From Lates calcarifer (lineage: Eukaryota; Chordata; Actinopteri; Centropomidae), in contig NC_066843.1 of NCBI RefSeq assembly GCF_001640805.2, forward strand, positions 5,158,197-5,222,196: 64,000 nt of DNA, given 5' to 3'. Positions 52,812 to 62,904 of the stretch are shown here, piece after piece (position 1 is the stretch's first letter; every line of letters starts with the position of its first letter). The translations under genes and the position numbers were made by a program. The notes under the pieces were generated by a model, which was not told the DNA's origin, made no database searches, and was given only the letters and a program-made list of their open reading frames with translations.

Positions 52812-55800
52812 ATGGACCTGATAACATCTTCAGTTTTATTTTTCCTTCATGTAGTCACCGTGAGGTGTAACCCCGGGCCGTTCGTGGATGTTGTTGTCGA
52901 CCGGTACGAAATACCGAAAGTTTGTCCTCGAGAAGTGCAAACAGAGGATTTCATCCGCTATCATTTCAACGGCACCTTCTTTGAAGACGGGAAGAAGTTT
53001 GACTCCAGGTGAAGTTACAGCGAACTGCGCCGTTTAATGTCAGTTAGTTTAGACTGCGTTCATTCAGACATTCAAACCAGGGGTCCGTCTTTTTACGAGA
53101 AAGTCAGACTTTATGTAAGAACGAGCCAGAACAACGCACTTCACGTGTCCGCAAGAGTAGAACTTCGAATAGTGAGCGCTCTTAGAATATATGTTACCGT
53201 ATTGCCACTGCGTTTAAAAAAGCAAAGTGCAGAGGATGGTGCTTCTAAACGTTATTTAGCATCATTGAGACAAAACAGTGAGAATAGAAATGATATGAAT
53301 CCTACACCCTACACCCTTTTCTGTGATTGTCACTGAGGCTCAGAGACAATTAACTGCGGCTGAGAGAATAACTGCAGACGTGTCAATAACGTGGACACTT
53401 ACCTGTGCAATAGTCTAATGAGATATATAACGCTCATTACTGATAAAAACTGTATCACCACGAAGTTTATTTAAGAATGCATGCTTTGTCTTTGCAGTGA
53501 TTTAGTGTCTATAAATGAACAGTAGGTATAAACAAAGATTCGTTTTTCTTTGTTAAGGTCGTGGAAGCAATCCTCTAGGTTTTCAAAATTTAATGTAAAT
53601 ACCTGACTAATCATAACATAGTCAAGAGAGAGCTAAAATCCCTTCAAATAGGATTGCTGAGGTAGACGGAACACTGGATGCTGACTTTATAGCACCATAA
53701 AATGTTCTTGGCATGATCCATTGATCCTGAAAGACAAAATTTTCTGTGCAAGTTTTTCTTTTCCCCATGTTACATACTGTTTTTACATTTCTGTATTCTC
53801 ATTCACCCACTCTCTTCTCATCTGCAGTCATGACCGAGGCAAAGCCTTTGTCAGCCAGGTCGGCCTGGGCAGACTCATCATGGGGATGGACCGTGGTCTT
53901 CAGGGCATGTGTGTCAACGAACGCAGGAGGATCACTGTCCCCCCACACTTGGCCTATGGAAGCATAGGAACAGGTGTGATGAAAATAGACAGTACATGTC
54001 GTCCCTTCACCTAATTGGTGTTACTGTCTGTGCTAGTTTAACTGACAGTCCTCTGCTTATCTTGACAGGTGGTGTAATTCCTGCTGACGCTGTGTTGGTG
54101 TATGATGTCCTCCTGTTGGACATATGGAATCCCGAGGACAAGGTCCAGATCCGCACCATCAGCAAACCTGAAAGCTGCAACCGCACGACCGTGGCATCAG
54201 ATTTTGTTCGTTACCACTATAACGGCACTCTGCTGTCCGGTGAAGCCTTTGACTCCAGGTGAGATCAAACACCACTGAGGCTGAAGTGTAGTCCAGCGTT
54301 GTCTGGTGTAGGAACTATAGAGTATCACCTGTCTGTTTCTGTCATTAATGCAGTTACTCGAGGAACAACACCTACAACACCTACTTGGGACAGGGTGACC
54401 TCATCAAAGGCATGGACGAGGGTCTTCTGGGCATGTGTGTCGGAGAGAGACGGATCATCATTGTCCCACCTTTCCTGGCATATGGAGAGGATGGATACGG
54501 TACTAAATAATGATATTCAACATGGCTGTGGCTTGTGTCAGAACATTTTTAACTTATTTCCCAAGAAGGCAAAAATAACTGTAGTATTTGCCCCCCCCAA
54601 CAGGAACACTGGTCCCTCCTCAGGCCACGCTGGTGTTTGAGGTGCTGCTGGTTGACATGTTCAACCCCAAGGACGATCTGATTGTGGAGGTGAAGGAAGT
54701 GCCTGAAGGCTGCACTCGTAGGACGGTGACTGGAGACTATATCCGCTACCACTACAATGGCACCTTCCAGGATGGCACGGCCTTTGACTCGAGGTAAACC
54801 TGAGATTGCTCTGTTTTCAGAGAGAGATAAAGTGTGGGCAAAATGAATTCTGACTGTCACACTTCCCCTGACAGCTACCAGCGAAACAGCACCTACAACA
54901 CTTACATTGGGATGGGATATGTGATCCAAGGGGTGGACAAAGCTCTGTTGGGGTTGTGTATAGGAGAGAAAAGGAGGATTACAGTTCCTCCTCACATGGC
55001 GTATGGTGAAGACGGAGTTGGTGAGTTTGCTTAATGGAGAGTTTAGAAGACATTTGGAATGGAACAACAAACCACCAAGTTGTTGTTTAGGTTTGTCACG
55101 CTGCCCTGTTTATTTCTCTCCTTGGCCGTAGGAGACCTTATTCCTGGCTCTGCTGTGCTGGTCTTTGACATTCACGTCATTGATTTCCACAACCCGAAAG
55201 ACCCGGTCGAGATTAAAGTTACCCACAAGCCTCAGGAATGCAACATGACCAGCGAAACTGATGATCTGATTCAGTACCGTTACAACTGCTCCCTGATGGA
55301 CGGCACCCTGCTGTACTCCTCGTGAGCGCCATCTGCTGTTCACTCTGCTGCACTGCATCTGACCAGCTCCTGGTTCATGCATGTAATCATTGTCGGCTCC
55401 TCGACTGAGAGTGGATACATATGCTAGCATGGCTCAATGTTCTGATACGAGGAGAAGTTTTATTTCTTTGGATTTGATTAATTCCTGCTATTAAGAGTGG
55501 TAACACGTTATGTGTCACTTTCCAGGGACCATTATGCCTCACCCTCCACCACGACTCTCGGAGCAAACAAGGTGATCCTGGGTCTGGAGGAAGGCTTTAG
55601 TGGCATGTGTGTGGGTGAAAAGGAGAGAGGTGATCGTTCCTCCGCACCAGGGGCACGGTGAAAATGGAGGTCAGTCATTGGAACTGTGCAGATCACACCC
55701 TGCATATACTTTCTTTTCACCCTAAACCATGTTTTCTCTGCTCTGTGTTGGTGTTCCCAGCTGGAATAGTCCCCAGGAGTGCCGTGCTCTTCTTTGAGCT

Positions 55801-55971
55801 GGAGTTGGTGGATCTGCAGAAGGGAGTGCCTGACGGCTACATGTTTGTGTGGCTAGGAGACAGCCCAGACCCCCTCTTTCCTGCTATGGACCTTAATGGT
55901 GACAAAGAGGTACCTTTAGAGGAGGTAAGCAGACAAGCAAAGTTTAATCCAACTAATTTAGCTGTTATATT

Positions 55972-56008
<37 letters not shown>

Positions 56009-56232
56009 TTTAACAGTTTGGTTTATCCCCCGTTTTCTCCTAGTTTTCATCCTTCATCATGATCCAAGTTAGAGAGGGCAAAGGCCGTCTCCGGCCAGGG
56101 CTCGAAGCTGACTTCATCATCAAGGACATGTTCAATAACCAGGACCGCAATACAGATGGGAAGATTGTAGAGGATGAACTGAAACTTAAGGTGGATGAGG
56201 AGCCTGAACAAGTGAGACGAGATGAGTTGTAA
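52812..56232 (+). CDS. fkbp10: FKBP10 / FKBP65 ER peptidyl-prolyl isomerase, with one frame break
   Basis: Ten exons: 52812-53008, 53828-53973, 54069-54258, 54354-54499, 54604-54793, 54875-55020, 55132-55321, 55526-55669, 55761-55924, 56044-56232. With one extra base in exon 8 discounted it encodes about 566 aa (human 582). FKBP65 is an ER chaperone/isomerase for collagen and tropoelastin; loss in humans causes osteogenesis imperfecta and Bruck syndrome. A signal peptide (ATG at 52812) is followed by four FKBP domains, each with an RYHxNGT-type segment (the fourth reads RYNCS) and a VPP(H/F)xAYG-type segment. Two EF-hands follow: [12 protein letters not shown] (about 493-504) and [12 protein letters not shown] (538-549). 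The C-terminus RDEL is an ER-retrieval signal. Each FKBP domain is split at the same place, with 190 nt and 146 nt exons alternating. In exon 8 the frame is lost at an AAAA run (55618-55622): one A fewer restores [10 protein letters not shown]. All other exons are intact, so an artefact is favoured over a pseudogene. Confidence 0.95.
55978..56004. repeat. Poly(A) run in the last fkbp10 intron
   Basis: Twenty-seven uninterrupted A residues lie between exons 9 and 10. This shows that long homopolymers exist in this locus and that length errors here are plausible. Confidence 0.9.
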
Positions 56233-56974
56233 AGGGGACATGCAGTGTTTCAGTGGTGGTAAGAAACAGCTATGCACTAGCTGAGGCTATACTGTTGTCT
56301 TAGCAACTGTCGTGCCACTATTTTGCAAATGTTTCAGATACTGAAACATTGTTTAGCCTTTATTTAAGGTATACAGACAGTTTGCCTTACTAGGTTCTAT
56401 CAAGATATTAATGACCGCTCTTGCAGTAGAACCACGTTGGCAGCACAAGAAAACATCTACATTTGAGCGGTTAGGAAACAGGTGTTGAAAATGTGAAAGA
56501 AAAAATTATATCTGTACAGAAAATCTCTTCCCCTCAAAGATTTAACTCAAGCATTGATGTCAAACTACCTTACAAATATTTAATCTAAATTAGTCAAATG
56601 GCGAAGTATGGATGCAAAGGAAATTATTGTGCAATCATTATGTCAGACATACTGTATATTCCATGAACTGTGAGATTTTACAGTGTGTATTGTGCTACTC
56701 ATTGCCTCAGCATATTATTTTATTTGTGACCAAAGACTGTATCTTCATCTTGTGTTTTAGTGTTCTCCAAAGTTTTATCAGCCAAAAATAGCTCTTCTGA
56801 AAACACATACAGCATTTACAAAAGACACATGTCCTGATGTGCAGTGCTGGTCATGTTGTCTTGTTTGTGTCTTTGATGTTGTGTTATGTTCAGACCTGTG
56901 GGACAGAACCTCACCATTTTATTACAACTGTAATGTGTGATGTGAAAATATTAATTATTATGTCCGTAAATAAA
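56233..56974 (+). terminator. fkbp10 3' UTR, AATAAA at 56969-56974
   Basis: About 740 bp of AT-rich sequence follow the stop and end with a canonical poly(A) signal inside GTAAATAAAAG. Confidence 0.65.
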
Positions 56975-57111
56975 AGAGTTTCACCCTCAGATTTTGTGCA
57001 CTGATAATCAGTCTGGCGCATGGCTGTACAGATCTTATAATGTGTCTAAGGCTTCTCTCCGTCTTTGCCGTGGATGAATCAGAGGCGGTTGCTAGGCGGA
57101 CCAGATTCAGC

Positions 57112-57200
57112 CGGCCAATCAGCGTTTTACTGCCAGTTAGCTGACGTATGTCAGCATTGGCTGCAACGTGTCTCCTCATTGGCTATTGCCTTCAGGAGGA
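57112..57200. promoter_or_regulatory. CCAAT-box cluster, probable promoter
   Basis: CCAATCAG occurs at about 57116, and its inverted form ATTGG at about 57157 and 57179, within 70 bp. Such spaced CCAAT/ATTGG boxes are typical NF-Y sites of TATA-less vertebrate promoters. GC-rich sequence and a strong donor (GAAG/GTAAGG) follow within 220 bp, consistent with a first exon. Confidence 0.55.
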
Positions 57201-57320
57201 GCGCAGAGAGGCGGAGTCTCTGAGGAGTTCCATGGTATCAGAAAACACTTAAACCAAGTTTGAAGCGTTGCTTCGGTTTGCCAGTACCAGTGAGAAAATA
57301 TCGTTACCGAAGAGGTCTGG

Positions 57321-60300
57321 ATGCTAAAGCAAACCCTGGAGCTGCTTTTTTGTCGAACGGAAGTGAGAGTGGACGCTGAACGCACCTGCGGCGCGAAGGT
57401 AAGGCAAACAGCACGTGGGGGTTAGTATTAGCATTAGCATCGAGCGTTAGCATTATCTTTATCGTTTAAAGATTCCTTTGTAACTTTTCCTTTTTGGGGT
57501 TGTTTGCGTGGGTTAAAGTGTGTTTGTATTTCTGTGATTAAAGCGTCCCAGACATGAGTTGTGGTGGGTGGTAGCTGTTTAGTAGTCAGTTTGTCTGTTT
57601 ACAGTTCCACTAGCATCTCTTTAGCATTACTTTGCATATATTTTACTGCGTCTTTGTAATGTTGTGCTCCAGCACGGTCAGTTTAAGTCAGTTTATAGCT
57701 GATTATCATGTCGATGTGATCATTTTGTCTCTATTTGTCGTGGTATTGGATCGTTTTGCGTCTCTAGCTGGCTGTTTTACCTCTATTTGTGGTCAGCTTC
57801 TTTGAGGTTGTTTTGCATGGTATTGTGTCTTTGTAGGTTAGTGTCTATTCTTGGCCATTTAACGTTTCTTCGTGGCCGTTTTGTGTTTCGGTGTGGCAGT
57901 TTAGAGTCTCATTTGTGTGTCTTTATAGCTTTGTGGTAGTAATCTGTCCATAAACATCCATTGATCCCCTCTTGTGTATATTATTGATTAGGAATCTCTT
58001 TGCGGTGACTTATGACCTTTATTGGGCGCAGTTTTGAGTTAAATACAAGCTTGAAAACTAGATTTTAACTCTGCTCCTCCACAAGTTTTAAGCCTCAAGA
58101 GTATGTCGCAATGTACGAGCTGAGATTACTATTATTATTAGCAAAACTATTTTAAAAACGCTTTTCTCTCTGAGATCAATAAAGACATATTCTGGTAACA
58201 TCAGGTCAATTATTCTTTATTATTTGGCTATTTGTTTTTCAAGTGTTGTACTTGTGTTTTCCAGGTTTACTCGTTCAACTGCTGCAACCTGGACAGGAAC
58301 ACCAGCTCTCACCTTACAAATCAAACAGGTATGTGTCCTAAAGATTTACCCAGTCTGAAAAAAAATTTGTTGATGAGCTGAATTATTAATGATAATAACA
58401 GTGTTATTGTTTAAATCCTTGGTATTTAATTAGTTTAGTATTCAATATTATAATAATGCATTCATTGTGTCTATAAATTGTCATAAAACAATAATAGTTA
58501 TAATAATTTAAAAATAATAACTTAAAAACTCAACATAGTTGTCAGTTAATTTTCTGCCTGTGGACGTCAGTATAATTAAAAATACTATACAAAAATTTAG
58601 TCAGGTGAAAGTTTTTATTATGCCGTTCACACTAATATATGTGATGCTTCCAGTGATTAGTTGACAGATGACTCATATAGAAATTTAAGATTTAAGATAA
58701 TCATTTAAGTAAATTTTTCCCAGATATTTATTGTTATTGATTCTTAAAGATGTGATACTTTTTCTTGTCATGTGTGACAGTACACAGCCCATTTTCTGAG
58801 ACACTCCTCTAATGTTTGGAAAATGTTCTGGTTCAGCTGTAATGTTGAATATTTATGTTATTCATGGTTAAAGTGTTGATAAGGAATAGGTAGTAGTGTA
58901 TTGAAGTTTTTCCTTCATATATTTCTCTTTTATTTCCTCCAGGTGTCACCATTTTGTCCATGATTGCGGAGTCTTTGTACAATGAAGAAGTTCTTTGAGA
59001 CCAGGACTGAGGCCTTCAGGTAATTCACAAACACCTCTACATCAACTGTCCAACTCAGAACACTGACATTAAACTGCTTATGTTCAGTATTTGATCTTCA
59101 GTCTGAATAGTTTGATTTGTCACAAAAAGACCTTATGTATTATTAATGTTTATTTGCATAGTTCATGAATGTACAGTTGAAAGAAAATGAAGAATTTAAA
59201 CATCAGGTCTCTCCCTCCCTCCCTCCCTGTCTCCCTCTCCTTTGCTCTTGCTCCTTTTCACTCTTTCTTCCTCTGTCTCGCTCTCCGTCTTTCTCCCTAG
59301 TTCTCTTAAGCCTGGCACACACTAACAGATTTTTAAAATCTTACTAGATGTAGAAAATGTGAGAGACTACACACATGACAACAAATAATGTCAGATTTCA
59401 CAGTTTTGATCTTATAGTGTGTGGTGTGACCAACACAGCACACCACCCCCTAACAGATTCACCACCTACAACCAAAGTCTGGACTCTCAAAACTCCAAAT
59501 CTCACACGGTCAAAGGAGACTCTAGAGTAAACAAACATGGTGGACAACAAAGTCTCTTGTTTGTTGTGCTTTCATCTTCAGTCAGCTTGCTTCCTGATTG
59601 GCTATCGTTCCGTTCCATGTGACAATCCACAGAGTGCATGCTCAGTGTTAATATTAAACAGAAATATTAAACATGTTTAATATTTATCGAGGCGGCTCTG
59701 ATCGTCTTTAGAGCAGATCAGCGAGGGTAAAATCACTCTGAACACACCTCACACCACAGGATAATCTGACAAGATCATCTTTAGAACCATCAGATAATCA
59801 GACCTTTGCTGAGTTTGATTGTGAGGGGAGGTTCTGGGCCAATAATTGGCCCGATTATCTTTTGGTGGGTCCCCTGCTTCACTATTTCTTTCTAATTCTT
59901 TCTTTCTGCCTCCTCCTCTCGCTCTTTCTCTCTTCCTTGCTCTCTCACTCATTTTCATGCTTTGTATCTCCGTCTCCCCTCTCTCTCACACTTTCTCCCT
60001 CTGTGTCTCATTCTCTCCCTTTCCCTCTTTCTCCCTCTGTGTCTCATTCTCGCTCTCTCTGTCCTCCCCCCGTGTGTCTCATTCTCTCTCCCTCTCTGTC
60101 TCTCATTCTCTTCCTCATTCTGTCTTTCCCTCTCTTTGTCTCTCTCTCTCTCTTTCAGTTTCAGTACAGTTCAGTTTCACACTAGAAACACTCATTTTGC
60201 TTTATTTTGGCTTCTATCAACCAAATTTAGTTAAAATTTTAACTGACTTTGGAGAAAAAACATTTCCATCCACTGCTGCTGCTGTGAATATCAGGAGCTG

Positions 60301-60603
60301 GTGGAGTCAGTTCTCCAGTCAGAGCAGCTTCTTCTGTCTTTGTGTATAAAGCAAATTTAACTCTTGGACTGATTCTGATTAGTCCAGAACCAGTTAGTCC
60401 ACACTCTGGTTTCTTTGTAGATTTACTGTCTTTTACTTTTTGAACTTGTTTGAAGTTTAATACCTAGAAATGCTGTGCTTTTATTTTGATGTGTTAAAAG
60501 TCACATATTTCTATTAATGTTTGTTGTGTTTTTCTCCACAGGATTCAAACTTCAACCATTAAAGCACAGAGAGAGGAGACAGATGTGAAGACATTTCCAA
60601 AAG
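57321..60603 (+). CDS. Putative spliced transcript with two competing short reading frames; unidentified
   Basis: Exons with good splice signals: up to 57398 (donor GTAAGG), 58265-58328, 58943-59019, 60542-60603 (donor GTCAGT). Frame 1 opens at ATG 57321, runs through the first three exons and stops at TGA 58996-58998, giving 65 aa (starts MLKQTLELLF, ends AESLYNEEVL). Frame 2 opens at ATG 58982, crosses into exon 4 in phase (MKKFFETRTEAFR, then IQTSTIKAQREE) and remains open at 60603; if that donor is skipped it stops at about 60614. I recognise neither. Frame 1 may be an upstream ORF of frame 2, or the whole may be a non-coding RNA. The CCAAT cluster upstream supports transcription. A nearby minus-strand gene end at 62070 would converge on it. 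Confidence 0.35.
57690..57950 (+). repeat. Degenerate minisatellite in intron 1 of the putative transcript
   Basis: Repeated variants of TTTTGTGTCTCTTTGTGGTC occur with a period of about 25-30 bp (for example TTTTGTCTCTATTTGTCGTG, TTTTGCGTCTCTAGCTGG, TTTTGTGTTTCGGTGTGGC). Copies are strongly diverged. Confidence 0.6.
59203..59300. repeat. Pyrimidine-rich low-complexity tract, first block
   Basis: A CCCT/CTCT-rich stretch lies just left of a unique segment whose right side is bounded by a second such block. Confidence 0.7.
59301..59875. mobile_element. Possible non-autonomous DNA element between CT-rich tracts
   Basis: The unique segment between the two pyrimidine tracts starts AAGCCTGGCACACACTAAC and contains short palindromes: ATTAAACATGTTTAAT at about 59666-59681 and GGGCCAAT-A-ATTGGCCC at 59836-59852. 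No clear terminal inverted repeat was found, so the transposon reading is weak. Confidence 0.3.
59876..60165. repeat. Pyrimidine-rich low-complexity tract, second block
   Basis: Repeated CTCTCTCTCCCTCTGTGTCTC-like units produce long spurious Ser/Leu-rich frames on the plus strand. It lies in the intron before the exon at 60542-60603. Confidence 0.8.
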
Positions 60604-60759
60604 GTCAGTGTTAGTTAAGCCTTTCAGTCAGACACTGTCATTATCTCAGCTGCAGTTTGACACAAATAGCAACAAATTAAAGCTGCTGTAACTTATCAGT
60701 TCCAATTGGTATTTTACAATAATGTACCTGCAAACAATAAGTTTTAAATATATATACAC

Positions 60760-62010
60760 AAATCTTTAGAATAGGATAGAATATAATAGAAAGCATTTTA
60801 ATAAATAGGTTAAAAAAATAGGTATAAAACTTTTAAATAAATTGATAAATTGAAAACCTTTAAATATTAAATATAAAACCAACCTTCAAAAAATTGGTCT
60901 TAAAGAAATAGTTCTATAAAAGTATAAAATCATTTAAAAATACATTTCAAACCCTAAAGGAATAGGTCTAAAAATAAAAATAAAACATTTAGAAAACCTC
61001 ATAAAACAGGTTTGAAAATAAGGTTAAAACCTTTCAGTGTTTGACCTTTTAAAGTCTGTGTAAAGCAACTTTAGACACTTGTCTATAAAAACATTATTAA
61101 TGTTAGAAAATACTGGTTAGAGTGAGGCAGTAACATATTTGTTGCCATCAACAACACACTAGTTATCACAAAGTGAGTTTATTATTAGTGTAACATCATT
61201 ATACTTTGTTTTCAGTAATATCACTGCCTACACAATGCAACATGTCCATAACAAGATGCTAACTGTCACTGTGCTGCACTGAGTGGGTGTGGTTTCAGCG
61301 CCTTCAGTGGACACGCCTCCAGTGTCTCAGAGCACTCCTTAATTTTTCAAGATTTTGAAACCTAATTTTATAAATTTGCCAATTTTTTTAACCATTCAAA
61401 TTTAGCTGGATGATTATTAGTACATTTTTCTGTGGCTTCTGTGACTAACTCACAATTACTACAGAAATACTAATGGCAGTAGTATTTACACAGACTTTAA
61501 AGGTACATATAGATATAAAACCTTTAAAATAGGTCTAAGAATTAAGTATGAACCTTTAAGAAAATGTCAAAACAATAAGTATTAAATCCATAAGTTAAGT
61601 ACTAAATGTTAACCAATAGGTCTAAAAAAACAAGTATAAAGCCTAGCCTTTAAATATATAGTTAGAACCTGTATTACTATATGTCTGAACAGTGAGTGTG
61701 AAACCTTTTAAAAGTAAAGTATAAAACCATAAAAAATAAATGAGGGGGCTTCAAAACGTTTGTGGAAAAAGGACAGTTGGAAAAAACAGTTTGTTACGAT
61801 GATTATTTTTGCGTTGCAACATGCATTTAGGGGTTCATGTTAGAACGAGAACATGCAGGTGCATTGAGATCAAAATCCCTGCATATGATTTTTAGCTATG
61901 TACTTTTTCCACAAACTTTTTGAAGCCCCTCTCGTATAAAACCTTAAATATATTTTCAGAATGTTTAAAAATAGGTCTAAAATTTTAAATATGAAATGCA
62001 GTAAAATGAT
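60760..62010. repeat. Degenerate AT-rich minisatellite, interrupted
   Basis: Diverged copies of AAATAGGTCTAAAAATAAG and GTATAAAACCTTTAAA recur with a period of roughly 30-40 bp at about 60760-61045 and 61500-62010. A non-repeat stretch lies between (about 61045-61500), and a short inverted-repeat element has inserted at 61742-61933. No coding signal is seen. Confidence 0.55.
61742..61933. mobile_element. Mariner-type MITE inserted in the minisatellite
   Basis: The left end 61742-61770 (GAGGGGGCTTCAAAACGTTT...) and right end about 61904-61932 (...AAACTTTTTGAAGCCCCTC) are inverted complements over about 28 bp with two or three mismatches. The GGGGCTTCAAAAAGTTxGTGG pattern is that of Tc1/mariner-type termini. 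The interior of about 130 bp has no transposase frame. Flanking TATAAAACC minisatellite units are split by the insertion. Confidence 0.7.
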
Positions 62011-62069
62011 TTATATAACCTCAGTTACAATGAAATGCAACTCAAAAGTTTAGAAAAACATTGAATGAT

Positions 62070-62436
62070 TTTATTCCAGACATTTAACAAATCACAGCAA
62101 AGATAATGACAGACATTTGAGCACAAGGAAACACTTGTTAGAGCTGGTTAGAGTGAGGGTTAATTTAGTTATGAGCGCATTTTCCAAAGATGAGCATATC
62201 TACGAAGTAACTTTGTGATGATTTAACTATTTGTGATAGAATTATTAAATAGTTGTATCATAAGCCCATGACTACATTACAGATGACAGAGAAAAACTGT
62301 GTTCAATTGAACAACAGGAAACCAACACTGTTTACAGCAGTTAGATGGTAGAGGTCTTTTATCTAATTAACAGCCTCATACCACTTCTGTTTTCTTTCAT
62401 CCACTTCAGGTCTTCAGCTGCTGTCGTCTTCTCCTC
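62070..62436 (-). CDS. Possible terminal exon and 3' UTR of an unidentified minus-strand gene
   Basis: On the minus strand an acceptor TTGTCTCTGCAG precedes an open segment 62436-62359 of 25 codons ending in TAA (EEKTTAAEDLKWMKEN...). About 290 bp further on, AATAAA occurs on the same strand (complement of 62070-62075). Only one of the three frames after the acceptor stays open. The rest of the gene would lie right of the tandem array or outside the window. I do not recognise the peptide, and chance is a real alternative. Confidence 0.3.
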
Positions 62437-62629
62437 CTGCAGAGACAAGAACACGTGTTAATCACAGAAAATGATCAGTAAATCAAAATATTTTTGCAAC
62501 ATACTATTCTGACATTTGTTGATGTTTTTATGTCTTAACATACTATGACGGAGGAACTATCTTAAAGTAGCCATCTTACCTTTGTGTAGAGGTGTGAGCG
62601 TGTGGAAAACAGTGTTTGTTGGTTAGGTT

Positions 62630-62820
62630 AGATTTTCAATTTGCTATTTCAAACAGTGCAATATCAGTATTCAATCTATTACTGTGTACATAGTTCTGTT
62701 CATATTGTTTATTATTTTTATATATTATCTTGTTATATATATATATATATTTTTTTTTTTTGCTGTTGCAACACTGAATTTTCCCACTGAGACTGATAAA
62801 AAATTATCTTACTCAAATAA
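62630..62820 (+). repeat. Probable teleost interspersed repeat with retroelement-like tail
   Basis: The order TGCAATATCAGTATT, TGTACATAGTTCTG, an (AT)n plus poly(T) tract (62735-62761), GCTGTTGCAACACTG and TTTTCCCACTGAGACTGATAAA resembles the 3' part of dispersed teleost retroelements. I cannot name the family. Confidence 0.45.
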
Positions 62821-62904
62821 ATACTTGTGAACACTGAATATTTTGCCACTGTTTAATATTGTATGGAAGTGATTAATTTGACAATAGAGTAACTCAACTC
62901 AAAA

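Noticed and set aside
54549..55070. 173-codon minus-strand frame
   Set aside because: Antisense of fkbp10 exons 5 and 6 and of the intron between them; no independent signal.
52812..56232. fkbp10 as a pseudogene
   Set aside because: Only one homopolymer-length break; all splice sites, the remaining frame, the EF-hands and the ER-retrieval signal are intact.
59846..60349. 167-codon plus-strand Ser/Leu-rich frame
   Set aside because: It is a translation of a CT-rich low-complexity tract; all three frames look alike there.
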